This document shows positions 32,217-46,055 of a stretch of 59,524 nucleotides of DNA, piece after piece. How positions within the stretch are numbered: position 1 is the first letter of the stretch; each line of letters starts with the position of its first letter. The notes under the pieces were generated by a model. The model saw nothing but the letters and a program-made list of their open reading frames with translations. It was not told where the DNA came from and did no database searches. The stretch is from positions 214,882 through 274,405 of the forward strand of contig MNCI01002042.1 of the NCBI GenBank assembly GCA_015680685.1, given 5' to 3'. The position numbers and the translations under genes were made by a program. Source of the DNA: Gnetum montanum (lineage: Eukaryota; Streptophyta; Gnetopsida; Gnetales; Gnetaceae).

Positions 32217-34490
32217 TAATTAAATTAGTAATAGTGATAGATTGAAAATCAGTGGTGTATAACCAAGGTTGTGCAGTCCATCTCCCAAATGTGCAGCCAT
32301 AAGATTAGTCATGGGGGAGATGCTCTATCCTAATTCAAGAACTAATAATTGTTTTTCACCTTTTTTGTTTTATAAATTTTTATCATTTTCCTATTTCTTC
32401 CAAAATTTTCTAATTCTTCATATATTTTCCATTTCTTAATATTTTTATTTTTTAAATATTTTTATTTTTTCTTGAGTCATCCTCTTTATGTTTAATGAAT
32501 GTATTTCATGTTTTTTTTAATAATATTGCCAAGTCATGATGCAAAAGTCAATGTTATGTGTTGGGTTTTTGTGCTATGCTATTAAGATGATTGGGTAAGT
32601 AATTGTGTAAAGAAGTGAGACCACCTCATCCATCCCTCTAGTTCTCTAAATACAAGGTCTTTTTCATGGAAACAATTGTGTTTTTCTTTCATGAAACTAA
32701 AATTAATCAATGATCATTGTACCTTTAAGAAAGAGGAAATGACCAAGTGGGAATGGCAAAGGATGTGACCTCAAGGGGACTTTTTGGGTTTTCTTTTTGT
32801 CTTCCTTTGTGTGGTTTATAACTCCTCAAGGAATGTATCATCACTCCTTTGTTGACCAATAAATAGGAAGCTATGTCTTTGCATGGTGTGTTACGCATTT
32901 CAAAAGAAAAGAAAAGAAAAGAAAAGAAAAACAAAACAATACAAAAAAAAAAGTCAATTAAGAAAAAAGAATAATGATAATAATAATGGGAATTCAAGGC
33001 ACACCCATTAGACACAATAATGGGCTACAAGAACTGGTTATGGGGTTGGAAAGACATGTTACCCATGCCTGAAGGCACCCTTCTAACTAAGGTCCATCCT
33101 TCTTCTCTTTTTGGAGTGATGATTTTTCTTTGAAGTGGTTATGAACTCATGGTGGTAGGCAAGAGGGAACACACCAATGTGAGGTCACTATTCATGGTAT
33201 GGACTTGGTCTGAACTTGAATTTATAGGCATGTTAATCATTTTGATCACATTTATCATAAGAACCTATTGTGGACATGGTCAAGTACCTTACATCCCAAT
33301 CTCTGTAATGCCTTCTCATTCCATTATTCACCTCACTGCTGCATACGATTATAGGCCTTTTGGTCTTGTGTAGTATAGTGCAACATCCCAACCATGGTAG
33401 TTGTGTGTTGTTTGGAACAAAGGCATGATCTACATTTAACTTCTCGGGTGCGCACGAACATCTATAGAAGTGGTTATGTAAGGGCATTATGGCAAGAGCT
33501 TGCTTTATGGAGGACCCGCTTTCATAACATTTGTTGATCATGGCTTTGAACTAACATTCACATCTTCCAAAACGTTAGTGATAATTTCTCTAAATTTATG
33601 CATGATTTTGGGACTACTTATCATTTGTTGCATTATTTTTTTCTACTTTTCTATTTCCATATCCATTACTATTTCTTGGCCATCTTCTAAATCAGACCTT
33701 TGGGTTTGATCATTCAAAAAATTACATGCTTTTGGAGTTACACCTATTAGTCATGGAGGCTAGGGATGTCCATTTTGAAATTTTTCTAACATCCTATTTT
33801 CAAACATCATGGTAGCTAATAGTAATTAATCAAAATAATGTAAACAGCTTGATGATTTTAGTTACCTCATAGCCTTGGGCATAGTGTGTTATCATCACCT
33901 TGTGCTTAAAAAAAAATAATGGATCTGAAAAGGGTTAATTACTAAGGAAATTTTACCAAAACTAATGTTGATTCTTTGGTGACTATAGGTGATGCTAAAA
34001 GAAATGCCTAAGGAAGAAAGTATTTTGCCAAGCATAAAAACAAAGCCAAGAGGGGACCGATGAAGGATATACCCATGGACAAATCATAGCATATAGAAGA
34101 TAGCAAATCAAGCATCACATGTTTACTAGATCCATGGGATGATGAGAACAAATTTCAGTCCATCCTTCAAGAATGTTCTACATAACTAGAGAGTCATCAA
34201 CATAATAATCAAGGTTAGAAGTTGCCACTGCTAGGGGCAACAAGAAGAAAAATCTTCAGTGGATTTTTGAAGACCTTTGCAAATTTTGTAATCTTCAATG
34301 TCTATCTAATAATGTTGTCATTTTGTCATTTTGTAATGCATCCACTTGCATAAAATTTTGTAATGCAGCACTTAGAGTTAGTTAGTAGTAAGCATAAGTC
34401 AATAATCCCATAATTCCTAATTTTTTGTAAAGAAAGCTCAATCCTATCTTGCTAACTTGAGGATGAGTTTTTATTCAGTTGTGGGGGGTA
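32217..34490 (+). other. Non-coding internal region and polypurine tract of C1
   Basis: No gene. A purine-rich motif TTAGTCATGGGGGAGAT at about 32,309 follows the gag end, as in C4 and C2. A (GAAAA)n run lies at about 32,904-32,935. The tract GTTGTGGGGGGTA at 34,478-34,490 abuts the LTR. Confidence 0.6.
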
Positions 34491-35455
34491 TGATGAAGCA
34501 TCAGTTAGTTGCATTGACACAAACTCTTCAATGTAGTTGCTTCAACACAACCACTTCAAGGTAGCCACTTCGACATGACCCTGTTGATGCAACCCTATCG
34601 GCATGACCCCATCGATGTAAGTGATGTGTTGATGAGGCCCCATTGATGCATGCAATCATGCATTGATGAGGCCCCATCAATGTAGTGTCTATTTTTACCT
34701 TTGAATACACATGCTCCTACCATGTATTAACTTTCTTTGGTCAATAGAGTAGCCAAACTCTTGTAGTTTTATTCTATAGTCTTAGAGAACATTTAGTGAG
34801 TATCCATAGTGTGGATCTAAGTTAGTTGTACAACATCTTAGTTGAGTGGCAATGTATGTGGACACATTCCATGAATGGAAATAAGATCGAGATTGATTCT
34901 TATTCATTGTAGCACTTTGACTTAGATTAAATTTACTTTCCATGCAATTTATATTTCATGTACTTAGTTAATAATTATGTTTCCATGCATATTAATGAAT
35001 TGAAAAAATAAGTGTGACCAATTTTGAGCATAAACATGTATTCGCTTGGTAATCCTAATAGCATTATTGCTTGGTTTACTTAGTAGCATAGCACTTGATA
35101 ATCCCAGTAGTGGATACATGGGTTCAAGATATGTACAGTAAGCTAGGAACAAACACTCATCACCTATAGGCTAGTTTAGACTTTACTTTTTATTATTCAT
35201 TAGTTTAAATAATTAATTTCTTTATTATCATTAGGAGTAGCATAAGGCCAAAACAACATCAAGAATCATATGCCTCAATTTGGACTAAGTCATACATGTC
35301 AAAGATACCACTAGTCTCAGTGGGAAGAATGTGAAATGTGATCTAGGCACAACGATCTAGATGCACAACTAGTCCCATCCTTAGAATTCAACTAGATCAT
35401 GTGTGAACACTTGTGATTCATATGGTTGGGCATAGGGGTACCTTACTGCTCATCA
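34491..35455 (+). mobile_element. 3' LTR of C1
   Basis: TGATGAAGCATCAGTTAG to CTGCTCATCA, 965 bp, with TGATGA/TCATCA inverted ends. Uninterrupted counterpart of 28,433-30,554. Confidence 0.85.
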
Positions 35456-38139
35456 GAATCATTTCAACCTTAATTGTTATGTTGATGCTTATCTTTTTAC
35501 ATAGAACATTTCTAAAGAATTAATTGAAATTTCTTCTCATTGTCCCATGGGTCCAATAAACATATGATGTTTGAGCTTTAATCCTTATATGTGCTACTAT
35601 GTATCCATGGGTACATCCTCCTTTGTCCTTCTCTTGGCCACGTTTCCTTACTTAGAAAAAGATGTTTGACCTTATGCTTTCCTTTCAACATCACCTGCAA
35701 TTACCAAAGGATCATCATTGGTTTTGGTACATTTTCCTTTATAATTAACTTTTTTTTGGATCCCTTAGTTTAAAATGTTAGCATTTAAGCACAATTTGAT
35801 GACAAAGTACTATTTTCAAGGCTATGAGGTAACTAAAACCATTAAGTTGTTCACATTATTTTGATTAATTACTATTAGTTACCATAATTTTCAAAGCTAG
35901 GATGTTATAAAATTTCAAAAATTTCAAAAAGTACATCCCTAGCCCCCATGACAAATGAGCATAAAATCGAAAGAACACAAATTTTCAAACAATTAAAACC
36001 AAATGTCTACTTTAGAAGGTGGCCAAGAAATTGTGGATTTGAAGGATATTTTAATAGAAAAGTAGTAAACATTAAATGAAATTGATGAGAAGAGTCCCAA
36101 AATCATGCATAAAGTCAGAGAAGCTATCAATGATTTTTTGGAATATGTGAGGTTTGGTTCAAAGCCATGATCAACAAAAGCTATGCAAGTGGATCCTCCC
36201 CAAAGTAGGCTCCTACCATAATGTCCTTGTGCAACCACTTATATAGATGTTAGTGGGCACCTTAGAAGTTGAATGTAGATTATGCCTATGTTCCAAACAA
36301 CATGCAACTACCTTGGTTAGGACTTTGCACTATGCTATTCAAAACCAAAAGGCTCATAATTACATGCAGTAGTGAGGTGAATAATGGGATGAGAAGGAAC
36401 TGTAGAGATTGGGATGTATGATACTTAACCATGTTTGTAATAGGTTCTTGTGTCAACTATGATTAAAATGACCATCATACCTCTCTATCCAAGGTTCAAA
36501 CTAAGTCCATACCATTAATAGTGACCTCAAATTAATGTGTTTCTTCTTGCCTATCATCATGAGTCTACAACAACCATAGAGAACGATCACCACTCTAAAA
36601 AGAGAAGAAAAGAGAAGAAAGAAGGAAGGGCCTTAATTAGAGACATACTTCAAGCATGGGTAACATGTCTTTCCAGCCCCATAATCAATGCTTATAGCAC
36701 ATTATTATGCCTGAGTGTGCTTTAAATTTCCATTGTTGTTACTTTGTTACTTTGTTTTTTTTTCATGGGAATTACACCATGCAAAGACATAACTCCTATT
36801 TATTGTCAATGATCAAAGTGATGACATGTTCCATGAGGAGTATAGATCACAAGCAGGAAGTTAAGAAGAAAACCCAAAAAATTCCCTTGAGGTCACACCC
36901 TTTGCCATTCCCACTTGGTCATTTTCCTTCAAGGTACAATGATCATTAATTGATTTATGTTTCATGTAAGAAGTACCATATTGTTTTCATGATAAATACC
37001 ATTTATTTAGAGAATTGGAGGGATGGATGATGTGATCTCACTACTTTACACCATTAATTACCTAATCATTTTGATAGCATAGCACAAAAACCCAACACAT
37101 GGTGTTGACTTCTACATCATTACCAGAAATATTATTAACAAAAACATAGAAGACATTAATAGAACATAAAGAAAATAACTCAAGAAAAGAAAAAATTATA
37201 AGGAAATGAAAGATAACAAGAAATGAAAAACATATTAAGAATTAGAAAATTTTATAACAAGTAGAAAAATGGTAAAAAATTGTAAAAAAAAAATGAAAAG
37301 TACTTATTAGTTCTTGATTCAAGATGGGGGATCTCTCCCATGACTAAACCCATGGACAAGCATTTAGGAAAAGGATCATACATTCCCTTGGTTATACACC
37401 ATAAATTTTCCATTTATCATTTTTAATGATTTAATTATTTTCATGGTAGCACATTTAACATTGATGATGTCATTTCAATCATTTGGAGATGTATCTTCTA
37501 CTAGACTTGAAGGTATTTCCTTTATAGAGGGTCCAAATGTATTTTCTTCTTCTTTATTTTCTATTTTAAGTCTTCGGTATCCTTGTTTAATACCTTCTTT
37601 TGGTGTCTAGTCAGAGTGTAATATGTCTAAGCCTAAGTTCCCTGTTTAGTTCATTTCCTTAAGACTAGAACTAATCAGTGGATTGGTTGTCTCCATGCAT
37701 CTTTTAAATGGTTTTGTATTTTCATTTTCAAGCCACTAGGCATCTTCTAGTTTAGTGGCTATTATGTAGACTTGGTTTTGCTCACAAATTTATTACTTAG
37801 CTTTGTTGTGGATTGGTATAGGAATTGTGTTAATACTTTCAACTTTTGGCCTACAATTACACCTTTTATCTTTCTTAATAATGCATGGAGTTTTATGTCT
37901 TTCCACAGTGATAGGTTCATCTTTTATGGCTTGTGTTGGAGTGGTGATGGTTATTGGCTTTTGCGTATGATTAAAAGACATTGTTTCTGTGAGGAAGGGT
38001 GTTGCACCAAATTGGCGTTGGGCTAGTTTTGATGAGCCAATAGGTCTACGAGTTTTGTGCTCATGTGTAGGAACTATCCTAAAGGACTAATGTTTTTGAG
38101 ACTATGGTTGAGATCTACTAACATTACCATTTATGTGTA
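35456..38139 (-). other. Non-coding 3' internal region of C2, right of the C1 insertion
   Basis: Minus-strand counterpart of 32,217-34,200 of C1. The minus strand at about 37,310-37,360 has TTTAGTCATGGGAGAGATCC, the post-gag purine motif. No ORF of substance. Confidence 0.6.
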
Positions 38140-40115
38140 TGTTCACAACACAAGTGACATTCTTCCATTGAGGTTGTGGTAACAATCCTTCCTATGTTGT
38201 TGATGGTGACATCTGTTGGAGGGAAGTATGAGAATATTGAGGATGTGAAATAGGATAAGAGGTTCAAGATAGTGATCCCACAGGAGATGTTGTAGGTTGA
38301 TGATATTTAGGAGAGTAATAGTAGGGATTTGAGGTAGATAAAGTAGAACTATTTGGAAAAATAGGTTGTTGAACATAGTAGTCATAAGGGTCCAACTGGC
38401 AATAAGGGTATTGCTATTTTGTTGATGGCCTTCCCCATGACTATGGGTTTTTCCACTATGATTGATAGTAGTTTTGAGGCTAATAATAAGTTCCACTGGA
38501 ATAGTATGGTTGGTTGTAGGACTATTTATAATTACCTTGTAAGTAAGGTAATTTCCGAGGCATTTTCTTTTGTATGAACTTGGAATTCAAAGTAAAAGCC
38601 CCAAACTCTTGTAGATGTGATGTAATTGGGAAATAGCCCTTTGGATGTTCATATTGGCAAATGTCACATTCATCATCCTCTTTTGTAGCTGAGTCTATAA
38701 CCTTTTCTACTATAGTTATTTTCCCTTTTTGACAACAAGTGTTTCTAACTATTTTTTTTGTTCTTTTTCTTCTTCTTGTTTTGATCACTTGATTCTTTTT
38801 GCATTACCCTCTCTTCTATGGTTTTGATGTAGGTTGTAACTTTGTCATTTATCAACTTCCACATCTTATCTATCCTTACTTCAAGCTCATCGATAGAATT
38901 TTGTATTGGCAAGGTTTGTTGTGAAATCAACTCATCAAGAGCTATCTCTTTTTCCTGATCATAAATATGGACCTCCTTCTATTGAAGAGTTGGGTCTTAG
39001 TTATATTCCTCTACATTCTCCCTTTTACATAGCTATCCTTCTTCTTTTGCCACTTGCTCAACTAGCCTTTGTATTTCATGGGCTCTCAATTCTGATAATT
39101 GACCTTGGGCATAGATCCTAAGGGTCTCCCTCATTTTTTTATGAAGCCCATTTATGATGTGGAGAAGTTTCCATTTTTGAGAAAAACCATGGCATGGAAT
39201 CTATGTAGTATAAAATAGTATCTATCTAAGATCACATCCAAGGATTCATGTTTTTCTTACTTCCATACTTGGATTTGCTTTCATAGATTGGACACTTTCT
39301 CATAGGTTTGGTATTTTTCATTGAAACACTTAAGCATTGTGGACCATTGGTGGATTGAACCTAGTTTCAACAATCTATACCAACTTTCAACTTCATCTAT
39401 TAGCATCCTAGGAAAGAGCTTAAGATTTTTCCACTTTTGATATTTTACAAGTTGTAGGCATCATGGAAGGCCTGTAAATGATGTTTTGGATTAGACTTAT
39501 AGCATCCCTCAAATTTAGGAATGTTATTCATATCAAGCTATTTGATGCGGCTTTCCCTTTAATGCCTATGGGGTATTCTAACTGCCTCCCAAATTTATAT
39601 CATGCCCCTAGTAGCCAACAAGGGTTCATTTTCATTAGAAATGTCATGGTGATAATCTCTATTTCTATTTATCTTATTATGATGATCTTGTCTATAATCA
39701 CTTTGATGTCTTTTATCTTGTCTTTGATTTCTACTTCTATCATCATCTTGACCCCTTAGTAGAGCTTTATCACTATACCTATGTTCATCTTTATCAAAGC
39801 TAGATGTTGAACAGGAAGAGGAAGATGGTGAACTAGGAGAAATACCATGGCTGCTATATCTCCCTTTATGGTCCCTTAATTTATCTCTTCTAGGTTTGGA
39901 GGAAGTCCTAGGCCTTGAGGCCCTCATTCTAAGACTTACTCCATCTCCACTAGGATTTTTTGCATCAGTTTAACATAACAATAAGAGTCTAAATGAGCAT
40001 ATGAGACCCCTACTTGTGGTTGTTCACTCCAATTTTCTTTAGTATAGATCCTATCATTTCTCTTACTAGTGTAATCATCATGTGATGCATTATTGGTCCT
40101 ATGTGAAGAAGACAT
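38140..40115 (-). pseudogene. Gag of C2, broken
   Basis: Read on the minus strand. ATG at 40,115 (MSSSHRTNN), a basic/Ser-rich N-terminus with RASRPRTSSKPRRDK near 39,920, then a heavily stopped gag core (39,500-39,050), then CDICQYEHPKGYFPI near 38,670 and a Pro/Tyr-rich C-terminus. The Cys-x2-Cys block is shared in part with C4 (DHPKGYCPI near 47,500). Many stops and frameshifts; identity rests on order and similarity to C1 and C4. Confidence 0.7.
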
Positions 40116-40228
40116 GGTTTTATTTGCTCATGTGTGTGACTTAAAATATTAATATTTTCTAAAAGATAAATCATTAATACTTGTACAATGATCATTTGTA
40201 ATATAACTAGTTTAGATAACTAGTACTA

Positions 40229-40247
40229 TTCTTGGCAACAGTGCCAC
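40229..40247 (-). promoter_or_regulatory. Primer binding site of C2
   Basis: The minus strand reads GTGGCACTGTTGCCAAGAA, matching TGGCGCCGTTGCCGGGGA at most positions, directly after the LTR end. Confidence 0.55.
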
Positions 40248-40590
40248 TGATGAGTAGCGAGTACCCCCTATGCCCAACCATACGGATCACAAGCATTTAC
40301 ACACGATATAGTCAAATTTTGTGGATGGGACTAGTACAACATTTAGATTGTTAAGCATTAATTGCAAGGTGTTGTCTTCCACTTGGACTACTAGTAGCTT
40401 TGTCACATATGGTTTAGTCCAAAGTGGATCATATGATGATTGATGTTGTTATGGCCTTAAGCTAATCTTAATGATAGTATAGAAATTAATTATTTACTCT
40501 AATTAAGAAAGAATATAAATTCTAAACTAGCCTAAGGGAGATGAGTGTTTGTTTCTAGCTTGTTGTACATGTCTTGAACTCACATATCCA
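40248..40590 (-). mobile_element. Truncated 5' LTR of C2
   Basis: TGATGAGTAGCGAGTACCCC onward matches 27,306-27,650 and then stops: at about 40,590 another LTR start-like piece and internal sequence begin. Confidence 0.65.
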
Positions 40591-42399
40591 CAAATCATAA
40601 GCATTCACATGTAATCCAATCAAATTTTAATAGACCACTAGTGGTTTTCTTCAAACATCTCTTAATCATGAATCTTTTCTTTTATGTAAAAATTTTGAAG
40701 AATGAACTAAAATTTCTCTTCATTGACTCATGCATCTCTAGGTAGTACACATGTCATGTTTGAGCTTTAATTCTTTTATCTGCTACTTCTCCAAAGGCAT
40801 TTGCTCCTCTTAGTCTCTTTTCCTTGCTTTGCAAAAGATCTTCAACAATAGGGACTTATGTAGGAAACATCTGTAATTACCAAAAGATCAACATTAGTTT
40901 TGGAAATTTTCCCCTAGTGTTTAAACCCTTTGCAAATTCTTGGTTAGCTTAAAATCCAAGAATTTTAGCATTTAGACTTAAGATAATTATGAAATAATGT
41001 TCTTAAGGCTTAAGAGGAACTGGAATCATCAAGTTTTCAAGTCCTTTGATTACTTTTACTAATAGTTATCTTAATGTTCAGAAAGGGGATGTTAGAAATT
41101 TTTTTTTTGATTTACATCCTTAACCTCCATGATGAAGAGCTCAACTCTAGGATCTCATGTGGTTTCGAACAAGTGAAATCAGAGGTTTGGTCTACAAGAT
41201 ATTGAAAATGCATCAAAACATTGAAAGTCATGAGGCCTAAACATTTTAGGTTCGAAAATGGCTAAGAAATATAAATTTTTAATAAAGCATTAAAAATTAA
41301 TAAAAATTAATGAAAATAATGTTCTAAGAACATGCATGAATTTAGAAAATTTACCCATGATGTCCTTGAAGATGTAAGGTTCATTCAAAGTCATGCAAGT
41401 GGATCCTCCTCAAAGTAAGCTCCTACTCATAATGTCCTTCCATAACCAATTCCATAAGTGTCCATGGGCATCTTAAAAATTAAATGTGGATCATGCCTTT
41501 GTTTCAAACAATATACAACCATCTTAGTTAAAATCTTGCACTATGCTACACAAAACCATAAAGTTCATAATTGCATCATGCTAGTGAATTGAAACTAGAT
41601 AAGCAAGGATTAGAGAACTAGGACATGAGCTACCTTACCATGGTCATAATGGGTTGGATATAGTACTAATGAGGTGTAAGCCTAGTGGTGTTAATTCCAA
41701 TCCATTGTGTTACCAAAAATTCTAATCCATGATGTTAATTCCTACATCATGACTAGTAGTATTATTAACAAAAACATAATAAATATCTACAAAATCAAAA
41801 GTAGATGACTCAAAAAATAGAAATTTATAAAAAAAGGAAAAATAACAAGAAATGGAAAATTTATTAAGTATTAAATTTTTTTGAAGAAATATATAAATAA
41901 TTTAAAATTATAAAATAAAAAGTGCAAATGCACATATCTTTTCTTGATTCAAGATGGGCATCTCCCCCACAACTAAACTCATGGAAGAGCATTCTATAAA
42001 TGGCCCACATATTCCCCAAGTCATACACTATAGGTTTTCCATTTATCATCTTTAGTTATTTATAGTTAAAGTTATTAACCCATTTAACATTAATGATAAT
42101 CAGGTTTTAATCATTTGGAGACACTTATCTTATTATACAAGAAAATATTTCTATTTTACAGGGTTCAAATGTGTTTTTTTATGTTTTCAATTGTAGTTTT
42201 TCAATCCTCTTGTTCATCATTATATTTTAGTATATTTTTAGAGTGTAGAATGTCCTTTTGTAAGTTCTCTATTTTGTTCATTTTCTTAGAACAACAGTTG
42301 ATAAGTGAATTTAATATTGATAGGGGACTTTCCAGTTTTGGACTAGTGGGATTTATCATTCAAATTACAATACAATCCGATCATAAGCTTCAAAAAAAA
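40591..42399 (-). other. Internal fragment of another minus-strand gag-only copy
   Basis: Non-coding. 40,660-41,005 matches 26,960-27,305; 41,390-41,530 matches 36,180-36,330; 42,100-42,250 matches 37,470-37,630. The post-gag motif is visible at about 41,950 (minus). Whether it belongs to C0 or to a separate copy cannot be decided. Confidence 0.55.
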
Positions 42400-43241
42400 T
42401 GTTGAGTGGATATCATTGTATTCAAGAAATATAAAAGATCTTATGATACATATTGATGAATTGTCTTTTATCAAGCCTCGATATTGGATCCCTAATATGA
42501 GAGCCCATGATGCATTATTAGATATCCAATATTGTGGGATGCATGTTGGCCTATAAATACAACACTTGGACATATGATTCATCCATTCCATTTTTAGTTG
42601 TAGCAAACCTCTTGTATTTTTTCCTTTCAAGAGTTAGAATATTTATTCAAGCATATATGTACCTTAGCATGATAGTGTGAACCTTAATAAAGATGAGCTT
42701 TTTTGATCAAACCTCGCAACACTTGGAATAGATTAATGTTTCCTTATGAATGTAATATTTATGCAATCTACTTTAATGAATTTTAACTAAGTATATAAAT
42801 TTGGCTAAATAGTAAACATAAGCACAACCACTTCGAGCATATGTTTAATGCTTGGTAACCCTAGTAGTGCTTAATGCTTGGTAACCGAGTGGTACTATAA
42901 CGTGTTTAGGATGTGTATGGAAAGTGGAAAAGGATGCTTGTGTTAGGATTAGTTAAGTATTATCTAGTTTCTAGATTAGTTAAGTATTCAATTACTTTAT
43001 TCTTGTTCTTAGGTGACTTAAATCATAAAAGATAAAATAATAAAAATTAGATGCCTCAGTTACACTTAACCATACATTTGCACTTCACTAGTGGAACTGG
43101 AAAGAAAATGATTACAATGGGTAGTTTCGCCTCCTAGAACCAATGTACTTAGAAACCTAAAGTCTTCAGAATTCAATTAGATCACTAAGTGAACACTATT
43201 GATTTGTATGGTTGGATGTAGGGACTACTCCCTACTCATCA
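42400..43241 (+). mobile_element. 5' LTR of gag-only element C3
   Basis: The right end CTACTCATCA and the AACCCTAGTAGTG/TTAATGCTTGGTAACC blocks match the family. The left end (TGTTGAGTGGATATC) is tentative. A primer site TTAGCACCATTGTTGGGGA follows at 43,242. Confidence 0.65.
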
Positions 43242-43299
43242 TTAGCACCATTGTTGGGGACTTTAGTTAGCTACGTGCACTATATAGGACTTAGTGAAA

Positions 43300-45110
43300 A
43301 TTATTCAAAATCATTGTAATGAACCTTAAAGTCACAATCATTCAAAATACTAATAAAAGTTGTAAATGCACATTAATATTTTCTTCCAATCTAAAAATAT
43401 CTTCTTCTCACAGGGATGATTCTCCACTGAGGTTCAAGCATACATCCAATCAACCAAGGAATGAATGATCAAATCTATCAATGCCCCAATAATGCAAAGT
43501 GGTATATACTTATCTTGATGAGTATGTATCAGATTTCACCTTCATCTTGCATTAGGATGAACAGTTGTGGTCAAGGGACATGAAAAGAAACATTATGTTA
43601 TCACCCGATCGATTAGTTCCTACGATGCTACATCAAACTCTTATGAGGTTGGGCATCCAGGGGCTCAATGCTGAATATGTTGTGCAAGATCATGACTATT
43701 AGGATTACCATCCCATTAAAGCACATCATAAAAGAGATTGGCAACAAGAGAGTCACTATGAAGCTTCGAAGGGGAAACAATTCAATAACTTCTTGTTCCT
43801 CCTAAGCCAACAAGATAGTGAGGATCCATTCTCTAGGGATTCTCAATTCTTGACTCTTCTTCCCTTGGTTTCAATAAAGAGGGCTTAAGCTAGAATTTAC
43901 AATCCACTATAAAAAATCCTAGTTTAGGTAAGAACAGGCCCCATGATCATGGGGGATTCAAAGATGGAAGTCATGATATAGATGAGGACAAGAATCATGA
44001 TGATTATCGTATTTGTGATCATTGAAGAGGAGGTGGTAGGCACCATGGTGGTGCTAGTATTCATCTTCACCTTCATCATCCTCTTTTTCCTCCTCTAGCT
44101 CTAACAAAAGTTGTAGAGGATGTGATCATGATGGAAGTGCCTAACGGGATAGAGATGATTATAGAGCTCATTGAAATAGTCAAGATCAAGGGTGTGGGCA
44201 ATCAAGGGAGGCCCTCCACCATGAAAGAAGAAATAGCAAAGGGCATTACGAGCATCATGGCCATCATAGAGGCTATGACCATGATGAGCCCTTACTTGCA
44301 ATTAGAAACACAATAAAAATAATAGAGGTAGTGAGAATTCCAACAAGGCATGTGAAAGATAGCAAAATTAAGTAGTTGGATATGAAAAATATCCCCAAGT
44401 TTGAAAGGGAATACAACTTAGATCTATAGAACAACCTTCAAGCCTTTGATTAGCAAAATTAAGTAGTTGGATATGAACAATATCCCCAAGTTCAAAGGGG
44501 AATACAACTTAGATCTATAGAACAATCTTCAAGCCTTTGATGATGCATGTACCTTATAGAATGTTGAGAATGAATGAAAAAAGTTAAAGCTATTCCCAAG
44601 GACAATGATCAAGGAATTTGAAAGTTGGTACTAGTCCTTGGAGCCAAAATTAATCCGTAAATAGAGTATGATGATTGATCTCTTTAATGAAAAGTATCAA
44701 ATATACTCCCAAGTGTTCAACTTGAGAAAGTGGATTCAACATTGGAAACATGGAACACATGAACCCTTGGATGCAGCCATGGGCAAGTACTATTATTTCT
44801 TGCACCAATGTCCTAGACATGGTTATTCTCATGGGAGTAGCTTTTTCATATCATAGATGGGATTTGAATAGAAATGAGGAGAACTCTTTGGATCTATGCC
44901 CAAGGAAGGCTTTTGAAATTAAGGACTCATAAAATTCAAAGGTTGATAAAGTAGGTTGCTAAGGAAGATGGAGGGTTGAGAAAAAGGAAAAGTGCAGAGG
45001 AGTATAATTGGAATCCTTCCATCTGAAAAAGAAAGGTTTGGTTCTATGACAATGAAGATGAGGCACTGCTTGATGAGATGATTGATGAATCATGGTTTGC
45101 CAAGCCCTAA
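43300..45110 (+). pseudogene. Gag remnant of C3, heavily broken
   Basis: Recognisable pieces: a His/Asp-rich N-terminus (43,900-44,100), the core with VFNLRKWIQHWKHGTHEPLD (about 44,716) and CPRHGYS (about 44,812), and a downstream KEDGGL block (44,963). A 91-bp tandem duplication (44,361-44,542), many stops and several frame changes disable it. Confidence 0.65.
44361..44542. repeat. 91-bp tandem duplication inside C3 gag
   Basis: 44,361-44,451 and 44,452-44,542 are near-identical. 91 is not a multiple of 3, so it shifts the frame. Confidence 0.85.
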
Positions 45111-45133
45111 TATCAAATACACAATTTTAGGTA

Positions 45134-45922
45134 TGTGATATCGCAACCTAGGTAACAATATCATATAAATGATATTGTGATTCCTCTGTTAGCTTGTAAA
45201 TATAGCACTCAGGCACATAGGAAGGGAGTCTTTTGGTAAATCTTTAAGGTCAAGTCTTTTTGTCATTTTTCAATTAGTTTTCAGTTAATTTTTAGTGCAT
45301 GCCCACAGTGTGATGTTTGTAATTGTATGAAACCTTTGTTCGAGTGTGACATACTTGGACACACACACAATCAACAATAAAGATTGAGATTACTCCATCA
45401 TTGTAGCATTCACTTAGTTTTTAATTATTAATTATTATTTATTGCTTTATTAGTTAATATTTATTTATCATCATTTACTATTCATATTGGTAATGCAAAA
45501 TGAGTATGTCTTAATCATGAACATTTAAGTGTAACTACTTGGTAACCTAGTAGTGTATTAAGTAGTGCTTCGGTAATCCTAGATGTAGCACACAAAGTCC
45601 AAGATGCATATGAATGATTAAGGATGGATGCTCATCGCATTGAGGCTAGCGTAGATCTTACTTCCTATTGCTTATAGTTTACTCAAGTGTTTCTCATTAT
45701 CTTTAGGAGTAAGCATAGTAATTAGAAATCACATCATGCCCCTCACCCTAGACTAAACCATATGTGACAAAGCAAATACTAGTCTAGGTGGGAAGACAAC
45801 GAATTGTGATCAATGTGTAACTATCTAGGTGCCACAACTAGTCTGTTTGTAGAGTTTGATCAGATCATGCATACATGTTCGTATTTATATGATTGAGTGT
45901 AGGGGTACCTTGCCACTCATCA
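45134..45922 (+). mobile_element. 5' LTR of gag-only element C4
   Basis: TGTGATATCGCAACC to CCACTCATCA, about 789 bp. Left boundary tentative. Followed by the best-kept primer site of the family. Confidence 0.65.
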
Positions 45923-45923
45923 T

Positions 45924-45941
45924 TGGCGCTATTGCCAGGGA
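45924..45941 (+). promoter_or_regulatory. Primer binding site of C4, tRNA-Asp type
   Basis: TGGCGCTATTGCCAGGGA differs from TGGCGCCGTTGCCGGGGA at three positions. Confidence 0.65.
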
Positions 45942-46055
45942 CGATGCTAGTTATCTAGATTAGTTATGTCATACAAGATTGCTGTAACAAAGTATTAACG
46001 ATATACCTTTAAGAAAGGAAATTAATTGCAATTAAGTCAAACACAATTCACAACA

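Larger units (their letters stand above)
28433..35455 (+). mobile_element. Gag-only LTR element C1, complete but decayed
   Basis: 5' LTR 28,433-30,554, primer site 30,555, gag remnant 30,680-32,216, 2.3 kb of non-coding internal sequence, polypurine tract 34,478-34,490, and 3' LTR 34,491-35,455. No protease, RT, RNase H or integrase is detectable in any frame, so it depended on proteins from another element, like the terminal-repeat gag-only elements described in other plants. Flanks TAGTC (left) and GAATC (right) agree at 3 of 5 bases, compatible with a worn target duplication. It sits inside C2. Confidence 0.8.

Noticed and set aside
36000-36240. Minus-strand ORF of 81 codons in C2
   Set aside because: Lies in the non-coding 3' region; the homologous stretch of C1 (33,470-33,710) is open by chance in a different extent, with no coding signature.
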